This document shows, piece by piece, positions 35,912 to 45,309 of a DNA stretch of 64,000 bases. The translations under genes were made by a program, and so were the position numbers. The notes beneath the pieces were generated by a model. The model was not told the DNA's origin and searched no databases. It worked only from the letters and a program-made list of their open reading frames with translations. Positions within the stretch are counted from its first letter, which is position 1; each line of letters begins with the position of its first letter. This DNA comes from Aureimonas flava. GTDB lineage: Bacteria; Pseudomonadota; Alphaproteobacteria; Rhizobiales; Rhizobiaceae. The DNA lies in contig NZ_QYRN01000002.1 of assembly GCF_003583935.1 (NCBI RefSeq), forward strand, positions 1-64,000, in the 5' to 3' direction.

Positions 35912-38301
35912 CGGGCGTCCGCCGCCCGGCCGGCGGCGCGCGCCGGCCCGTCGTGGCGCGGGGCGTCCAGCGGCAGGTCGACCCAGAACGTGGTGCCCGG
36001 CCCCGCGCCGCCGGCGAGCGACACGCTGCCGCCCAGCGTCGCGGTCACGAGGTTGAAGACGATGTGGAGGCCGAGGCCGGTGGAGCCGGTGGCGCGGCCG
36101 GTGGTGAAGAACGGGTCGAACACGCGCGGGCGGTCCTCGCGCGCGATGCCGCGCCCGTCGTCGGAGAAGGCGATGCGCAACGCGCCCGCGCCCTGGCGTT
36201 GCGCCTCGACGCGGATCGTGCCGGTCTGCCCCGGCGCGTAGGCGTGGGCATAGGCGTTGGACAGGAGGTTGGTCAGCACCTGCGCCAGCGCGCCGGGATA
36301 GGAGTTGAGGCGCAGGCCCGGCTCGCAGGCGACCTCCAGCTCGTGGCCGGCGCGCTTGCGCAAGGGGCCGAGGCTGGTGAACAGGTCGCGCGCGAACTCG
36401 CCGAACTCGAACTCGCGTCGCTCGCCGCTCGCCTGGTCGGCCGCCACCTGCTTGAAGGCGTGGACGAGGCCGGCGGCGCGCTCGACGTTGCAGGTCGTCA
36501 GCCGCGTCCCTTCGGCCATGCGCGCGACGAAGGAGGAGAAGGCCTCGCGCGTCACGCGCCCGTCGGCGGTGGCTGCCTCGAAGCGTCGCACGTCGCCGGC
36601 CATGGTCGTGGCCGTGGTCAGGGCCACGCCGAGCGGCGTGTTGATCTCGTGCGCGACGCCCGCCACGAGCTGGCCGAGCGAGGCGAGCTTCTCGGCCTGG
36701 ATCAGGTCGGCCTGGGTTTCGCGCAGGCGCAGCAGCGTCTCGTCGGACTCCTCCTTGGCCCGGCGCAGCGCCGCCTCGCGACCGTCGCGCTCTTGGAGCA
36801 CGTTGTTGGTGGCGCGCGCCATGGAGCCGAGCTCGTCGAGCCGGTCGGCCTCGGGCAGCAGGCCGGCGTCCGTGCGGCTGGCGCGCGCGATCATGCCGCG
36901 CTCCAGCCGGTGCAGCGGCTTGGTGATCGAGCGCGCCACCATGAGCCCGGCTCCCGAGGCCAGAAGGAAGGCCATGCCGCCGCCGGCGAGGAGGATGCGG
37001 CGCACCGCCGAACCGATCGCGTCGGCGTGGCGGGAGAGATCGTTGTTGAGGCCCGACACCTGGAGCAGCATGATGCCGGCCGTGTCCGACATGTCGATCA
37101 GGAGGCGCGACTGCTCCTCCAGGCCCTGGCGCACCGCCCGCAGGCCGGAACGCCACTCGTCCAGGGCGTCGATCATCTCGCTCTGGATCCGGGGCGAGAT
37201 CGGCAGGGCCGCGACCTTCTCGCCGATGCTGCGCCCCTGCGCGTCGATGGCGGGGATGGCGTCCGCCTTTCGCGCCCCGATCACCTCGCGCGAGTAGCGG
37301 GCGAGCTTCAGCGTGTCGACCGCGATGTTCTGCGTCGCCTGCTCGGTCTCGTGCGCGTCCACCGTATAGGCGAGGAGGTTCGAGATCTCGCCCTGGAGCG
37401 TGCGCTGGGCGGTGATGTCGACCTTGAGCTGCCGGTCCACCCGCTCCAGCGCGTCGCGCAGCGCGCGCGGGCTTCCCGTGCCGAGGTCCGGGGCCGCGCG
37501 CTCGCCGGCGCCGCCCGCCTTCGCGGCGGTGATCGCCTCGGCCAGCCGCGCGGCCGCGTTGCGCATCCGCGCCATCTCGAACGAGGCCGACACGCTGGTC
37601 TCGGAGGGCGAGCGGCCGCCGACCAGGACCAGCATCCCGTCGGCGAGCGCGGCGCGCAGCGCCAGCGCGCTGTCCACCACGTCGCGCGTCAGGCCGAGGG
37701 CGCGGTCGCGCGCGGTGAGCGTGTCCACGAGGCCGTGGTTGGATCGCGTCTGGCGCTCGCGCGCATCGTCGGTCAGGCGAAGGAGCGTCTGGAGCCGGGC
37801 GTCCATCTCGCCCACCAGCCGGTCGCTCTCGCGCGTCGCCCGGGTCAGCTCGCCCATCAGCGCCTGGTAGCGCTGGAGCGTGGCGCGCGTCTGGACGATG
37901 GAACTCGCCTGGACCGGATCGCTCGTCCGGCCCTCCAGCGCCCGCAGCCCGGCGGACGCCCCGGTGACGGACGCCGAGAAGGCCGCCGCCTGCCGCTCGC
38001 GCGCGCTGCGGGCGCCGGACACGAAGGCGTCCTGCGCGCTCATGCCCGAGACGACCTGGCGATATATGTTGGATGCTTCCAGCGCCCCGTCGCGCGCGAG
38101 GTCGGCCCGGTCCAGGAGCAGCACCGACAGGAAGCCGACCAGCGCGATCAGCGCGATCGGGATGGCGCCCACCAGGAACACGCGCTGGGCGATCGTCGGC
38201 CGGAAGAGACGCGGCCACCGCGAGCGACGGCGCGCCGCCAGGACGCCGGGCGCCGGTCCGGACAGGACGGGGGTCAGGCGGCTGGGCGGAACGTGGTCCA
38301 T
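35908..38301 (-). CDS. HAMP-containing membrane sensor histidine kinase
   Basis: A 797-residue kinase: membrane helix about 40-66, a long helical periplasmic sensor (about 67-435), second helix about 437-458, HAMP, a coiled coil, then GQLVAGVAHEINTPLGVALT (phospho-His about 547) and HATPase with NAYAHAY, DDGRGI and GSTGLGLHIVFNLV. The all-helical periplasmic domain resembles TorS-like sensors, which detect ligand through a separate binding protein. The next gene, translationally coupled, is a periplasmic binding protein. Membership in one unit with an OmpR-type regulator and a second kinase suggests a phosphorelay. Confidence 0.9.
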   Translation of the reverse strand: MDHVPPSRLTPVLSGPAPGVLAARRRSRWPRLFRPTIAQRVFLVGAIPIALIALVGFLSVLLLDRADLARDGALEASNIYRQVVSGMSAQDAFVSGARSARERQAAAFSASVTGASAGLRALEGRTSDPVQASSIVQTRATLQRYQALMGELTRATRESDRLVGEMDARLQTLLRLTDDARERQTRSNHGLVDTLTARDRALGLTRDVVDSALALRAALADGMLVLVGGRSPSETSVSASFEMARMRNAAARLAEAITAAKAGGAGERAAPDLGTGSPRALRDALERVDRQLKVDITAQRTLQGEISNLLAYTVDAHETEQATQNIAVDTLKLARYSREVIGARKADAIPAIDAQGRSIGEKVAALPISPRIQSEMIDALDEWRSGLRAVRQGLEEQSRLLIDMSDTAGIMLLQVSGLNNDLSRHADAIGSAVRRILLAGGGMAFLLASGAGLMVARSITKPLHRLERGMIARASRTDAGLLPEADRLDELGSMARATNNVLQERDGREAALRRAKEESDETLLRLRETQADLIQAEKLASLGQLVAGVAHEINTPLGVALTTATTMAGDVRRFEAATADGRVTREAFSSFVARMAEGTRLTTCNVERAAGLVHAFKQVAADQASGERREFEFGEFARDLFTSLGPLRKRAGHELEVACEPGLRLNSYPGALAQVLTNLLSNAYAHAYAPGQTGTIRVEAQRQGAGALRIAFSDDGRGIAREDRPRVFDPFFTTGRATGSTGLGLHIVFNLVTATLGGSVSLAGGAGPGTTFWVDLPLDAPRHDGPARAAGRAADAR

Positions 38302-38350
38302 GCATGATCCGGGTGAGGTCGCGATGGCCGGACCATGCGGCGGTTTCGTT

Positions 38351-39082
38351 TCATGCCGATTTCGTCCCGGGCGCGGCCTCGGGCGAGAAGATGTATCCGG
38401 CCCCGCGCACGGTGCGGATCACGGTCGGATGGGCGGGATCGGGCTCGACCTTGCGCCGGATGCGGGTGATGCGCACGTCGATCGCCCGGTCGAACGGGTC
38501 GCTGTCGCGCGCGCTCGCCAGATCCAGGAGGCGCTCGCGCGTCAGCACGCGGCGCGGGTTCTCGGCGAAGGCCTTGAGCAGGCTGAACTCGCTCTGGACG
38601 AGCTGCACCGAGCCGCCGCCCTCGTCCCACAGGAGCTGCGCGTCGAGGTCGAGCCACTTGGTGCCGAACCGCACGCGCCGGGTGCTCTCGGCCTCGCCGG
38701 CGGGCGGCGCCGCGGCGGCGGCGCGGCGCAGCACGGAGCGGATGCGCGCCAGGAGCTCGCGCAGCTCGCAAGGCTTGGCCAGATAGTCGTCGGCGCCCAG
38801 TTCCAGCCCCACCACGCGGTCCACGAGGCTCGCGGTGGCCGTCAGCATGATCACGGGAATGCGCGTCTCCGTCTTCAGGAAGCGCACGAGCGACAGGCCG
38901 TCCTCGCCCGGCATGTTGAGGTCCAGCACCACCAGGTCGGGGGTCTGGCGCGTCAGCAGCTCGCGGAAGGACGCGCCGCCGTCGCAGGCGACGGTGCGGA
39001 AGCCGTTCATGCCGACATAGTCGCCGATCATGGCGCGCGTCGGCTCCTCGTCGTCCACCACGGCAATCAAGGGTTCGCTCAT
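38351..39082 (-). CDS. OmpR-family response regulator
   Basis: A 243-residue regulator: receiver domain (DDEEPTRAM acidic pocket, phospho-Asp about 53 in LVVLDLNMPGEDG, Lys in DDYLAKPCE) and a C-terminal winged helix (SEFSLLKAFAENPRRVLTRE, RKVEPDPAHPTVIRTVRGAG). It resembles TorR-like regulators. The ATG overlaps the stop of the upstream receiver-kinase (ATGA), and the membrane kinase gene follows after 49 bases. Probable final acceptor of the phosphorelay; targets unknown. Confidence 0.93.
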   Translation of the reverse strand: MSEPLIAVVDDEEPTRAMIGDYVGMNGFRTVACDGGASFRELLTRQTPDLVVLDLNMPGEDGLSLVRFLKTETRIPVIMLTATASLVDRVVGLELGADDYLAKPCELRELLARIRSVLRRAAAAAPPAGEAESTRRVRFGTKWLDLDAQLLWDEGGGSVQLVQSEFSLLKAFAENPRRVLTRERLLDLASARDSDPFDRAIDVRITRIRRKVEPDPAHPTVIRTVRGAGYIFSPEAAPGTKSA

Positions 39083-40815
39083 GGGCGTCTCTCGGGCGGC
39101 TCGGCGGCCAGGGGGCTGAGGGGAAGGGTGACGGTGAAGGCGGCGCCGCCCAGCGGACCGGTCTCGAGCACGTCGATCCGGCCGCCGTGCAGGTCCACGA
39201 TCTTGTGGACGATCGACAGGCCGAGGCCGGTGGAGCTCTCGCCGGCCGTGGGCTGGGCGGACAGGCGCTGGAAGCGGCCGAACAGGCGGGCGAGGTCCTC
39301 CGGCCGCAGGCCTGGCCCCGAATCGCACACGCGCACGAAGGCTGCTTCGCCCTCGCGGCCGGCCGCGAGCTCGATCCGCCCGCCCGCCGGGGTGTACTTG
39401 ACCGCGTTGCTGACGAGGTTGTCGATCGCCTCGCCCAGCCGGTCGGGGTCGCAGCGAAGGTCCACCCCCTCGGGAAGCGATACGGCGAGGACCTGATCCT
39501 TGGACGCGGCCAGGGGGGCGTTCATCTCGGCCGCCGCCCGGACCACCTCGGCAAGGTCGGCGCGGCGCGGGTTGACCCGCACGTCCATCGCGTCGGCCAT
39601 GGCGTCGGACACCGACAGGTCGACGATGCGGGCCATTCGACGCGCGGCGGTGCGCAGGTGCTCGGTCTGCGTGTCGATCGGCGCGCGGACCGCCTCGGGC
39701 AGTTCGCCGGCCAGCGCCGCCAGCATCTCGGCCCGGCCGAGGATCACCGCCAGGGGGTTCTTCAGGTCGTGCGCGACGGTGCCCAGGATCTCGTTCTTGA
39801 AGGCGTTGACCCGCTTCAACTGGCCGCTCTGGATCTCCAGCCGCTCGTTGGCGGTGCGCAGCGCGCGCGTCCGTTCGCGCACCTCCATCTCCAGCCCCTC
39901 GTTCGCGGCGACGATCGCGGCGTGCATGCGGGCGTTGTCGAAGGCGGCCGCGAGCTTGGCGCAGAACACCGACACGAGCGAGGCCTGCGTCGCGTCGAGC
40001 GGCGCCTGGGTGTCGAGCACCACCAGGATCTCGGCTCCGCCGCCGGTGCGCACGTAGAGGTGCACGCGTCCGTCGCGGTGCACGGGCGCGCGCCAGTCGG
40101 CCGCCTCGGCGATCAGGGCCGCGAGGTCGATCCCCTCGCCCGCCTCGAAGCTGCCGAGGCGCGCCAGCACCGTCGGCTCGCCGCCGGCCTCCTCGCGCAG
40201 CACCAGCATGCCGTCCGACTCCAGCGACAGGAGCGCGTTGAGCTGCAGCAGCACGCCGCGCGCCAGGCCGGACAGCGAGCGTTCGTTGAGAAGGTCGGAC
40301 GAGGCGCCGACGATGAGCTCCAGCCCGGCGCGCATGTCGTCGAGCTTCTTGAGCTGCTCGAACGAGCGCAGCGCGGCGGTGATCGTGGTGAAGAGGCGGT
40401 CGGCGGTGAGCTCGGTCTTGGCCTTGTAGTCGTTGATGTCGAAGTCCACCACCACGTGGTGCTCGGGTGCCTGGCCGGGCTGGCCGGTGCGCAGGATGAT
40501 GCGCACGAGCTCGTTGCCGAGCTCCTCGCGGATCGCACGCGCGAGGCGAAGCCCCGCGTCGTCGCTCTCCATCACGACGTCCAGGAGCACGATCGCGACG
40601 TCCGGATGGGTGCGCATCTGCGCCAGGCCCTCGGCACCGGAATGGGCGCCCAGGAGCCGCAAGCCGCGCCCGTGGAGCGAGAAGGCCTCCAGCGCGAAGC
40701 GCGTGCCCTCGTGCACCGCCCGGTCGTCGTCCACCACGAGGAGCTTCCACGGCGCGTGCGCGGGCGTCGCGGGCGCGCGTTCGCCGACCTCGAAGCTGAT
40801 CCAGTCGCCCGTCAT
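39079..40815 (-). CDS. Receiver-DUF3369-histidine kinase
   Basis: A 578-residue cytoplasmic protein. It starts with a receiver (KLLVVDDDRAVHEGTRFALE; Asp in IVLLDVVME, about 80), followed by the DUF3369 sensor region (TELTADRLFTTITAALRSFE, about 150-320), a coiled coil and a kinase core (GTVAHDLKNPLAVILGRAEM, His about 348; GESSTGLGLSIVHKIVDLHG). A receiver in front of a kinase suggests it takes phosphate from another sensor and modulates its own activity. First gene of the minus-strand signalling unit. Confidence 0.9.
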   Translation of the reverse strand: MTGDWISFEVGERAPATPAHAPWKLLVVDDDRAVHEGTRFALEAFSLHGRGLRLLGAHSGAEGLAQMRTHPDVAIVLLDVVMESDDAGLRLARAIREELGNELVRIILRTGQPGQAPEHHVVVDFDINDYKAKTELTADRLFTTITAALRSFEQLKKLDDMRAGLELIVGASSDLLNERSLSGLARGVLLQLNALLSLESDGMLVLREEAGGEPTVLARLGSFEAGEGIDLAALIAEAADWRAPVHRDGRVHLYVRTGGGAEILVVLDTQAPLDATQASLVSVFCAKLAAAFDNARMHAAIVAANEGLEMEVRERTRALRTANERLEIQSGQLKRVNAFKNEILGTVAHDLKNPLAVILGRAEMLAALAGELPEAVRAPIDTQTEHLRTAARRMARIVDLSVSDAMADAMDVRVNPRRADLAEVVRAAAEMNAPLAASKDQVLAVSLPEGVDLRCDPDRLGEAIDNLVSNAVKYTPAGGRIELAAGREGEAAFVRVCDSGPGLRPEDLARLFGRFQRLSAQPTAGESSTGLGLSIVHKIVDLHGGRIDVLETGPLGGAAFTVTLPLSPLAAEPPERRP

Positions 40816-40851
40816 CGCCCCTCCCCGCCGGCCGGTTCCCGCCGCCGCCGG

Positions 40852-41046
40852 TCAGCGGCGGACCGGCGGGCGCCGGCACGCCGTCAGATGCGCGTAGAAA
40901 GCGTAATCGAACTCGCAGGCGGACGCCATGCTCGCGGCCGCCGCGCGTGTCGGGCGCGCGCCTCGCGCCCCTTGCGCCGAAGGGCTTGCGGACCGGCGGA
41001 CGCCGAGAATCGGGTGGGCGAGACGACGACAGGCGTCCAGGATCAT
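40852..41046 (-). CDS. Possible small protein of 64 residues
   Basis: An open frame with a good ribosome site (GAGGAG, 7 bases before ATG) 36 bases upstream of the receiver-kinase gene on the same strand. The product is basic (many Arg), with a distinct C-terminal segment ASACEFDYAFYAHLTACRRP containing two Cys. No family is recognised. It may be the first gene of the signalling unit or an untranslated leader; position and ribosome site are the only support. Confidence 0.35.
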   Translation of the reverse strand: MILDACRRLAHPILGVRRSASPSAQGARGARPTRAAAASMASACEFDYAFYAHLTACRRPPVRR

Positions 41047-41358
41047 GGCGGGGCTCCTCGCGGCGCGGGACCCGCCGATTGCGCGCCCCGGTGGTGCCGC
41101 TGTTAAGCGCCGCGTGTTTCGGGCGTCGGTCGGGATCGCCGCCGGCGTTTCGGGATCGTTTCGCTTGCCCCGCGTTTTCGCCGTCCCGAGCGTCCGGGCC
41201 GCCGCGCGAGACACGAACCCGGCCGAACCGAGCGATCCGCGCCCCGATCGAAACAGGTCGGCTTTCGCTCGCAACATCGGCGGCATCGCGCCGCAACGGG
41301 GCGGCCCTAAAGCTCGATCCCGATCCGAGACGCCGGAACCGCCGGGCGTCTTGCGTGC
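41047..41358. other. Intergenic region between the signalling unit and the MscS-like gene
   Basis: 312 bases without a convincing gene. It should hold divergent promoters. I see three TTTCGGG/TTTCGC-type words between about 41115 and 41165 but no recognisable promoter, terminator or RNA. Confidence 0.5.
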
Positions 41359-42138
41359 ATGGAGCCTCCCGCCGTGACCTCGCTGTTCGACACCTGCCCC
41401 GCCCTCATGCCCCAGATCGGGGCGAGCGCTGTGACCCTCCTCCTGGCGGCGCTGGTCCGCCGCATCGTGCCGGCGCAACGGGCGAGGACGCGGCGGCTGT
41501 GCACGGCCGGCGCCGCGCTGGCCCTCGGCCTCGTGTGGCTCGGCGAGCTGCAGTCGCTGCTCCTCTCGCTGACCGCGGTCGCCATGGCGCTGGTGCTGGC
41601 CACCAAGGAACTCATCCAGTGCGCCACCGGCGCGCTGGCCGGCCGGGCCGGACGGAGCTACGCGGTGGGCGACCGGGTGCATCTCGACGGCACGTCCGGC
41701 CGGGTGGTCGCGGTGAACTGGCTCACCACCACGATCGCCGAGAGCGAGGCCGGCAGCCTCGGCTCCCGGCCCACGGGGCGGCGGCTGGTGATCCCCAACA
41801 GCCGCATCTTCGCCGGCGGCATCCATGTGGAGCCGTGCGCGGACGCCGCCCGGCGCCACGCCTTCTCCGTCACGCTGGAGGCGGCAAGCCCCTTGCGCGA
41901 TCTCCTCGCGCTGGCCGGCATGGAAGCGGCGGCGCGCTCGGCTCCCGGCATGCCCGGCCCGCGCGTCGCCCTGGCGACCACCGAACTCGGCAAGCCTCGG
42001 CTCGACATCGTGCTGTTCTGCGCGCCCGACGAGGCCGCCGACGCCGAACGCGAGGTCGCGCTCGCCCTTCTGGAGCGGGCGGCCGGCGAGACGCGGGGGC
42101 GGGCGTCCCTGGCGCTGGTGCGCGAGCGGGCGGCCTGA
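41359..42138 (+). CDS. MscS-family mechanosensitive channel-like protein
   Basis: A 259-residue membrane protein. Two or three hydrophobic helices (about 18-90) precede the MscS beta domain with YAVGDRVHLDGTSGRVVAVN, TTTI and GRRLVIPNSRIFAGG, the family signature (VIPNS). Such channels open under membrane tension and release solutes. The pore helix is short and the C-terminal domain reduced compared with E. coli MscS. It starts at ATG 41359; no strong ribosome site is seen. Confidence 0.75.
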   Translation: MEPPAVTSLFDTCPALMPQIGASAVTLLLAALVRRIVPAQRARTRRLCTAGAALALGLVWLGELQSLLLSLTAVAMALVLATKELIQCATGALAGRAGRSYAVGDRVHLDGTSGRVVAVNWLTTTIAESEAGSLGSRPTGRRLVIPNSRIFAGGIHVEPCADAARRHAFSVTLEAASPLRDLLALAGMEAAARSAPGMPGPRVALATTELGKPRLDIVLFCAPDEAADAEREVALALLERAAGETRGRASLALVRERAA

Positions 42139-42156
42139 GGCCGAGACGGGGCGGGG

Positions 42157-42972
42157 TCAGAACTTCAGCCAGAGCGCGGCCAGGAGCCCGCGTTCGTCCA
42201 GCGCGTTGCGGCCGGCCACCGCGCTCCAGGCGCCGGCCTGCACCGACACGCGCGGCGTCAGGTCGTGGACACCGCTGAGTCGGAGCTTGTGCTGGTCGAA
42301 GGCCTCCACCCCCGCCTTGGGCAGGCCGACTACCGAGAAGCTCTGGCCGAGCAGCAGGATGTCGGGCCGGGGACGCAGGCCGAGCGTCAGATCGGCATGG
42401 ATCTCGTCGCCGGTGATGGCCCCGGCCGCGCGATAGGCCGCCTGCCCGTCGGCGAAGGCGGGCAGCCCGCCGACCACGAAGCCGTAGCCGGCCAGGAGCC
42501 GTCCCTCGATCTCGCCCTCCAGCAGTCCCGCGCCGTTGGGGTCCACCGCCGGGTCGGCCTCGGCCAGGCGCAGGTTCGCCTCCACCGAGGTGACGAAGCC
42601 GCCGCGCTGCAGGAGGCGGAAGCGACCGCCGATCTCGGACTTGCCCAAATGGGTGTCCGCGTCGCGCCCGTCGAGCGCGAGGTGGCGCAGCTCGGTGCGC
42701 CCGCGCATCGTGAAGCGGTCGGTGACGCCGTATTCGGCGAGAACCTGGATCTCCGCCTTGCGGAAGCCCGATGCGGCGACGCGGGCGCGGCGGTCGGCGA
42801 AGGCGCCGCGCGCCTCGGATGCGCCGGCGGAGACGATCGCGATGCCTTCGCCGTCGGCGAGGGTCCAAGCTCCCGCCACGGCCTCCCGCACGCCCCATGG
42901 TTGAAGACCCGCCAGCGTCAGGGCCGCACAGAGGGCGGCGAATGGTCTGGTGCGATGGCACTGCGTCGGCAT
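42157..42972 (-). CDS. Putative exported beta-barrel-like protein
   Basis: A 270-residue protein with a signal peptide (hydrophobic about 11-24, end near REAVAGA). The mature part alternates polar and hydrophobic residues in short strands (EIGGRFRLLQRGGFVTSVEA, IEGRLLAGYGFVVG, HDLTPRVSVQAGAWSAV) and ends in Phe (LWLKF), as outer-membrane barrels do. No family is recognised. The ATG at MPTQCH has a GGGAGCAGGA ribosome site; a GTG 33 bases upstream is less likely. A TTGCAATTGCAA palindrome lies upstream. Confidence 0.6.
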   Translation of the reverse strand: MPTQCHRTRPFAALCAALTLAGLQPWGVREAVAGAWTLADGEGIAIVSAGASEARGAFADRRARVAASGFRKAEIQVLAEYGVTDRFTMRGRTELRHLALDGRDADTHLGKSEIGGRFRLLQRGGFVTSVEANLRLAEADPAVDPNGAGLLEGEIEGRLLAGYGFVVGGLPAFADGQAAYRAAGAITGDEIHADLTLGLRPRPDILLLGQSFSVVGLPKAGVEAFDQHKLRLSGVHDLTPRVSVQAGAWSAVAGRNALDERGLLAALWLKF

Positions 42973-43009
42973 GTCCTGCTCCCAACCACCGATGCGGTCG
43001 CGCACAAGA

Positions 43010-43021
43010 TTGCAATTGCAA
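43010..43021. promoter_or_regulatory. 12-bp perfect palindrome TTGCAATTGCAA
   Basis: AT-rich and perfectly symmetric, 37 bases upstream of the exported-protein start and 150 bases before argB. It may be an operator or overlap a promoter (-35-like CTTGCA on the minus strand). The binding protein is unknown. Confidence 0.3.
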
Positions 43022-43171
43022 GTTTAACCGTTCGTTGCGAAAGCCCGAGGCCCGAAGCGGCGAGGCAGGCCCGGCCTTTCTTTCGACCGGCGTCATGGTC
43101 TAGAGCCTGTCACGAATCGCGGCTAAGCGTTCCGCCGACCGTTCCTCGACACGCCCGGGAGCCGACCCCCC

Positions 43172-44056
43172 ATGACCGACAGCGCCGCCATGCAGGCCAA
43201 TCTTCTCGCCGAGGCCCTGCCCTTCATGCAGGCCTACGAGAACAAGACCGTGGTGGTGAAGTACGGCGGGCACGCCATGGGCGACCAGGCGCTGGGCCGT
43301 GCCTTCGCCCGCGACATCGCGCTTCTCAAGCAGTCGGGCATCAACCCGATCGTGGTGCATGGCGGCGGTCCGCAGATCGGCGCCATGCTGACCAAGATGG
43401 GCATCGAGAGCCGCTTCGAGGGCGGCCTTCGGGTCACCGACCAGCGCACCGTCGAGATCGTCGAGATGGTCCTGGCCGGCTCGATCAACAAGGAGATCGT
43501 CGCGCTGATCAACGCCGAGGGCGAATGGGCGATCGGCCTGTGCGGCAAGGACGGCAACATGGTCTTCGCCGAGAAGGCCAAAAAGACCATCGTCGATCCC
43601 GATTCGCGCATCGAGCGCGTGCTCGACCTAGGGTATGTCGGCGAGCCGGTTGAGGTGGACCGCACCCTTCTCGACCTCCTCGCGCGCTCGGAGATGATCC
43701 CGGTGATCGCGCCCGTGGCGCCCGGCCGGGACGGGGCGACCTACAACATCAACGCCGACACGTTCGCGGGCGCCATCGCGGGCGCGGTGCAGGCGGCGCG
43801 CTGCCTGTTCCTGACCGACGTCCCAGGCGTTCTCGACCGCGACGGCCAGCTCATCAAGGAACTGTCGGTGGCGCAGGCGCGCGCGCTGATCGCCGACGGC
43901 ACCATATCGGGCGGCATGATCCCTAAGGTCGAGACCTGCATCGAGGCGATCGACCGGGGCGTGCAGGGCGTCGTGATCCTGAACGGAAAGGTGCTGCACG
44001 CCGTGCTGCTGGAACTCCTGACCGAGCACGGCGCCGGCACGCTGATCGTGCCCTGA
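43172..44056 (+). CDS. argB: Acetylglutamate kinase
   Basis: A 294-residue amino-acid kinase that phosphorylates N-acetyl-L-glutamate in the second step of arginine synthesis. Motifs: [11 protein letters not shown] (ATP site Lys and Gly-rich loop), [47 protein letters not shown] and [11 protein letters not shown]. Length is standard. Arginine-inhibited forms carry an extra N-terminal helix; the short helix here ([17 protein letters not shown]) fits that type. argB near dapD and dapE is common in Rhizobiales. Confidence 0.96.
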   Translation: MTDSAAMQANLLAEALPFMQAYENKTVVVKYGGHAMGDQALGRAFARDIALLKQSGINPIVVHGGGPQIGAMLTKMGIESRFEGGLRVTDQRTVEIVEMVLAGSINKEIVALINAEGEWAIGLCGKDGNMVFAEKAKKTIVDPDSRIERVLDLGYVGEPVEVDRTLLDLLARSEMIPVIAPVAPGRDGATYNINADTFAGAIAGAVQAARCLFLTDVPGVLDRDGQLIKELSVAQARALIADGTISGGMIPKVETCIEAIDRGVQGVVILNGKVLHAVLLELLTEHGAGTLIVP

Positions 44057-44171
44057 GGCGGCGGCCGCGCGGCTCGCCCGCCGGGCGCGGACGGCCGGGG
44101 CTTGGTGACCCGATCGTCGCGCGCTCCGGCTTTTGCGTTGACGGCGCGCCCCTGCCGTGCCGAAAGAGGCC

Positions 44172-44900
44172 ATGAACACGACCGACACGCCGATCGGGCG
44201 CACGCGCGACGCCGAGCCCGCCGACTTCTCCCACGTGGACACCTGGGTCTTCGACCTCGACAACACGCTCTATCCGCGCCGCACCGACCTGTTCTCGCAG
44301 ATCGACGCGCGGATGACGGACTACGTGGCCGAGCTTCTGTCGGTGCCGCGCGAGGCGGCCAGAACCGTCCAGAAGGACCTCTACCGCCAATACGGCACGA
44401 CGCTGCGCGGGTTGATGGAGGTGCACCGGATCGACCCGGACGCCTTCCTCGCCTATGTCCACAACATCGACTATTCCTGGCTTGCGCCGGACCCGGCGCT
44501 CGGCCAGGAGATCGCGGCCCTGCCGGGACGCAAGTTCATCTTCACCAACGGCGACCGCGCCCATGCCGAGCGCGCGGCGCGCCAACTCGGCATCTTCGAG
44601 CATTTCGAGGACGTGTTCGACATCGTGGCCGCCGGCCTGATCCCGAAGCCGGCCGCCGAGACCTACGACAAGTTCATGGGTCTGCACCGGATCGACACGG
44701 CGCGCGCCGTCATGTTCGAGGACTTGGCGCGCAACCTCGAGGTGCCCAAGCGCCTGGGCATGCGCACCGTGCTGATCGTGCCGGAGAACTTCGAGACCGC
44801 GCTCGGCGACGCCTGGGAGCACGAAGGGCGCGACGGGGCGCATATCGACTTCGTGACCGACGACCTCGCCGGCTTCCTGCGCCGCGTGCGCGGGGCCTGA
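44172..44900 (+). CDS. Pyrimidine 5'-nucleotidase (HAD superfamily)
   Basis: A 242-residue HAD hydrolase of the SDT1-like pyrimidine nucleotidase group. Motif I VFDLDNTLYPRRTDLF holds the nucleophile Asp and the Asp+2; motif II FTNGDRAHAERAARQL; motif III/IV AVMFEDLARNL. The cap contains YGTTLRGLM, typical of this group. It likely dephosphorylates UMP, CMP or similar. GAGG precedes the ATG at 44172; an upstream codon adds five residues only. Confidence 0.88.
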   Translation: MNTTDTPIGRTRDAEPADFSHVDTWVFDLDNTLYPRRTDLFSQIDARMTDYVAELLSVPREAARTVQKDLYRQYGTTLRGLMEVHRIDPDAFLAYVHNIDYSWLAPDPALGQEIAALPGRKFIFTNGDRAHAERAARQLGIFEHFEDVFDIVAAGLIPKPAAETYDKFMGLHRIDTARAVMFEDLARNLEVPKRLGMRTVLIVPENFETALGDAWEHEGRDGAHIDFVTDDLAGFLRRVRGA

Positions 44901-44934
44901 GGCGAGGACGCCGAGCCCCGCCGGGGCCGGCGCG

Positions 44935-45243
44935 TCAGTCGCCGAGGAGCGAGCGGCCCGGGCTGGCGAGCGAGCCGGCCGGAGCGGGGCCGCCGCGCGG
45001 CGCGCGGGCTTCGCCCGAAGCCGCGGCGTCGAGGCCGGCGCGGTTCTGGCGCAGCACCGCGTCCTCCGCCCAACCGCCGTCCGCGCCCTGCCCCGCCTTG
45101 GCGGCCGTGCGCGCCGTTCCGCTCGCCGCGTCGCTGTCGGAGGGGCCGAGCCGTTCGCGCGTCTCGTCGTCGGGAATCCGCTCGGCGACGTCCATCGCCT
45201 GCTGGTGCCGCATCATCTCCGAATCGGTGTCGTCGCCGCCCAT
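44935..45243 (-). CDS. Hypothetical acidic, disordered protein
   Basis: A 102-residue polar protein rich in Asp, Glu, Ala and Gly, with no hydrophobic core or signal peptide (start MGGDDTDSEMMRHQQAM). It follows the LOG-family gene by 66 bases on the same strand. No family recognised. Coding is supported only by an open frame, position between stops of neighbours and plausible start. Confidence 0.5.
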   Translation of the reverse strand: MGGDDTDSEMMRHQQAMDVAERIPDDETRERLGPSDSDAASGTARTAAKAGQGADGGWAEDAVLRQNRAGLDAAASGEARAPRGGPAPAGSLASPGRSLLGD

Positions 45244-45309
45244 CGGCCGTCTCCGCGTCTCGCCTGTCCCTCCGTCGGAACGGCGGGGAAGGGTCGGGGT
45301 TCCCCCGCG

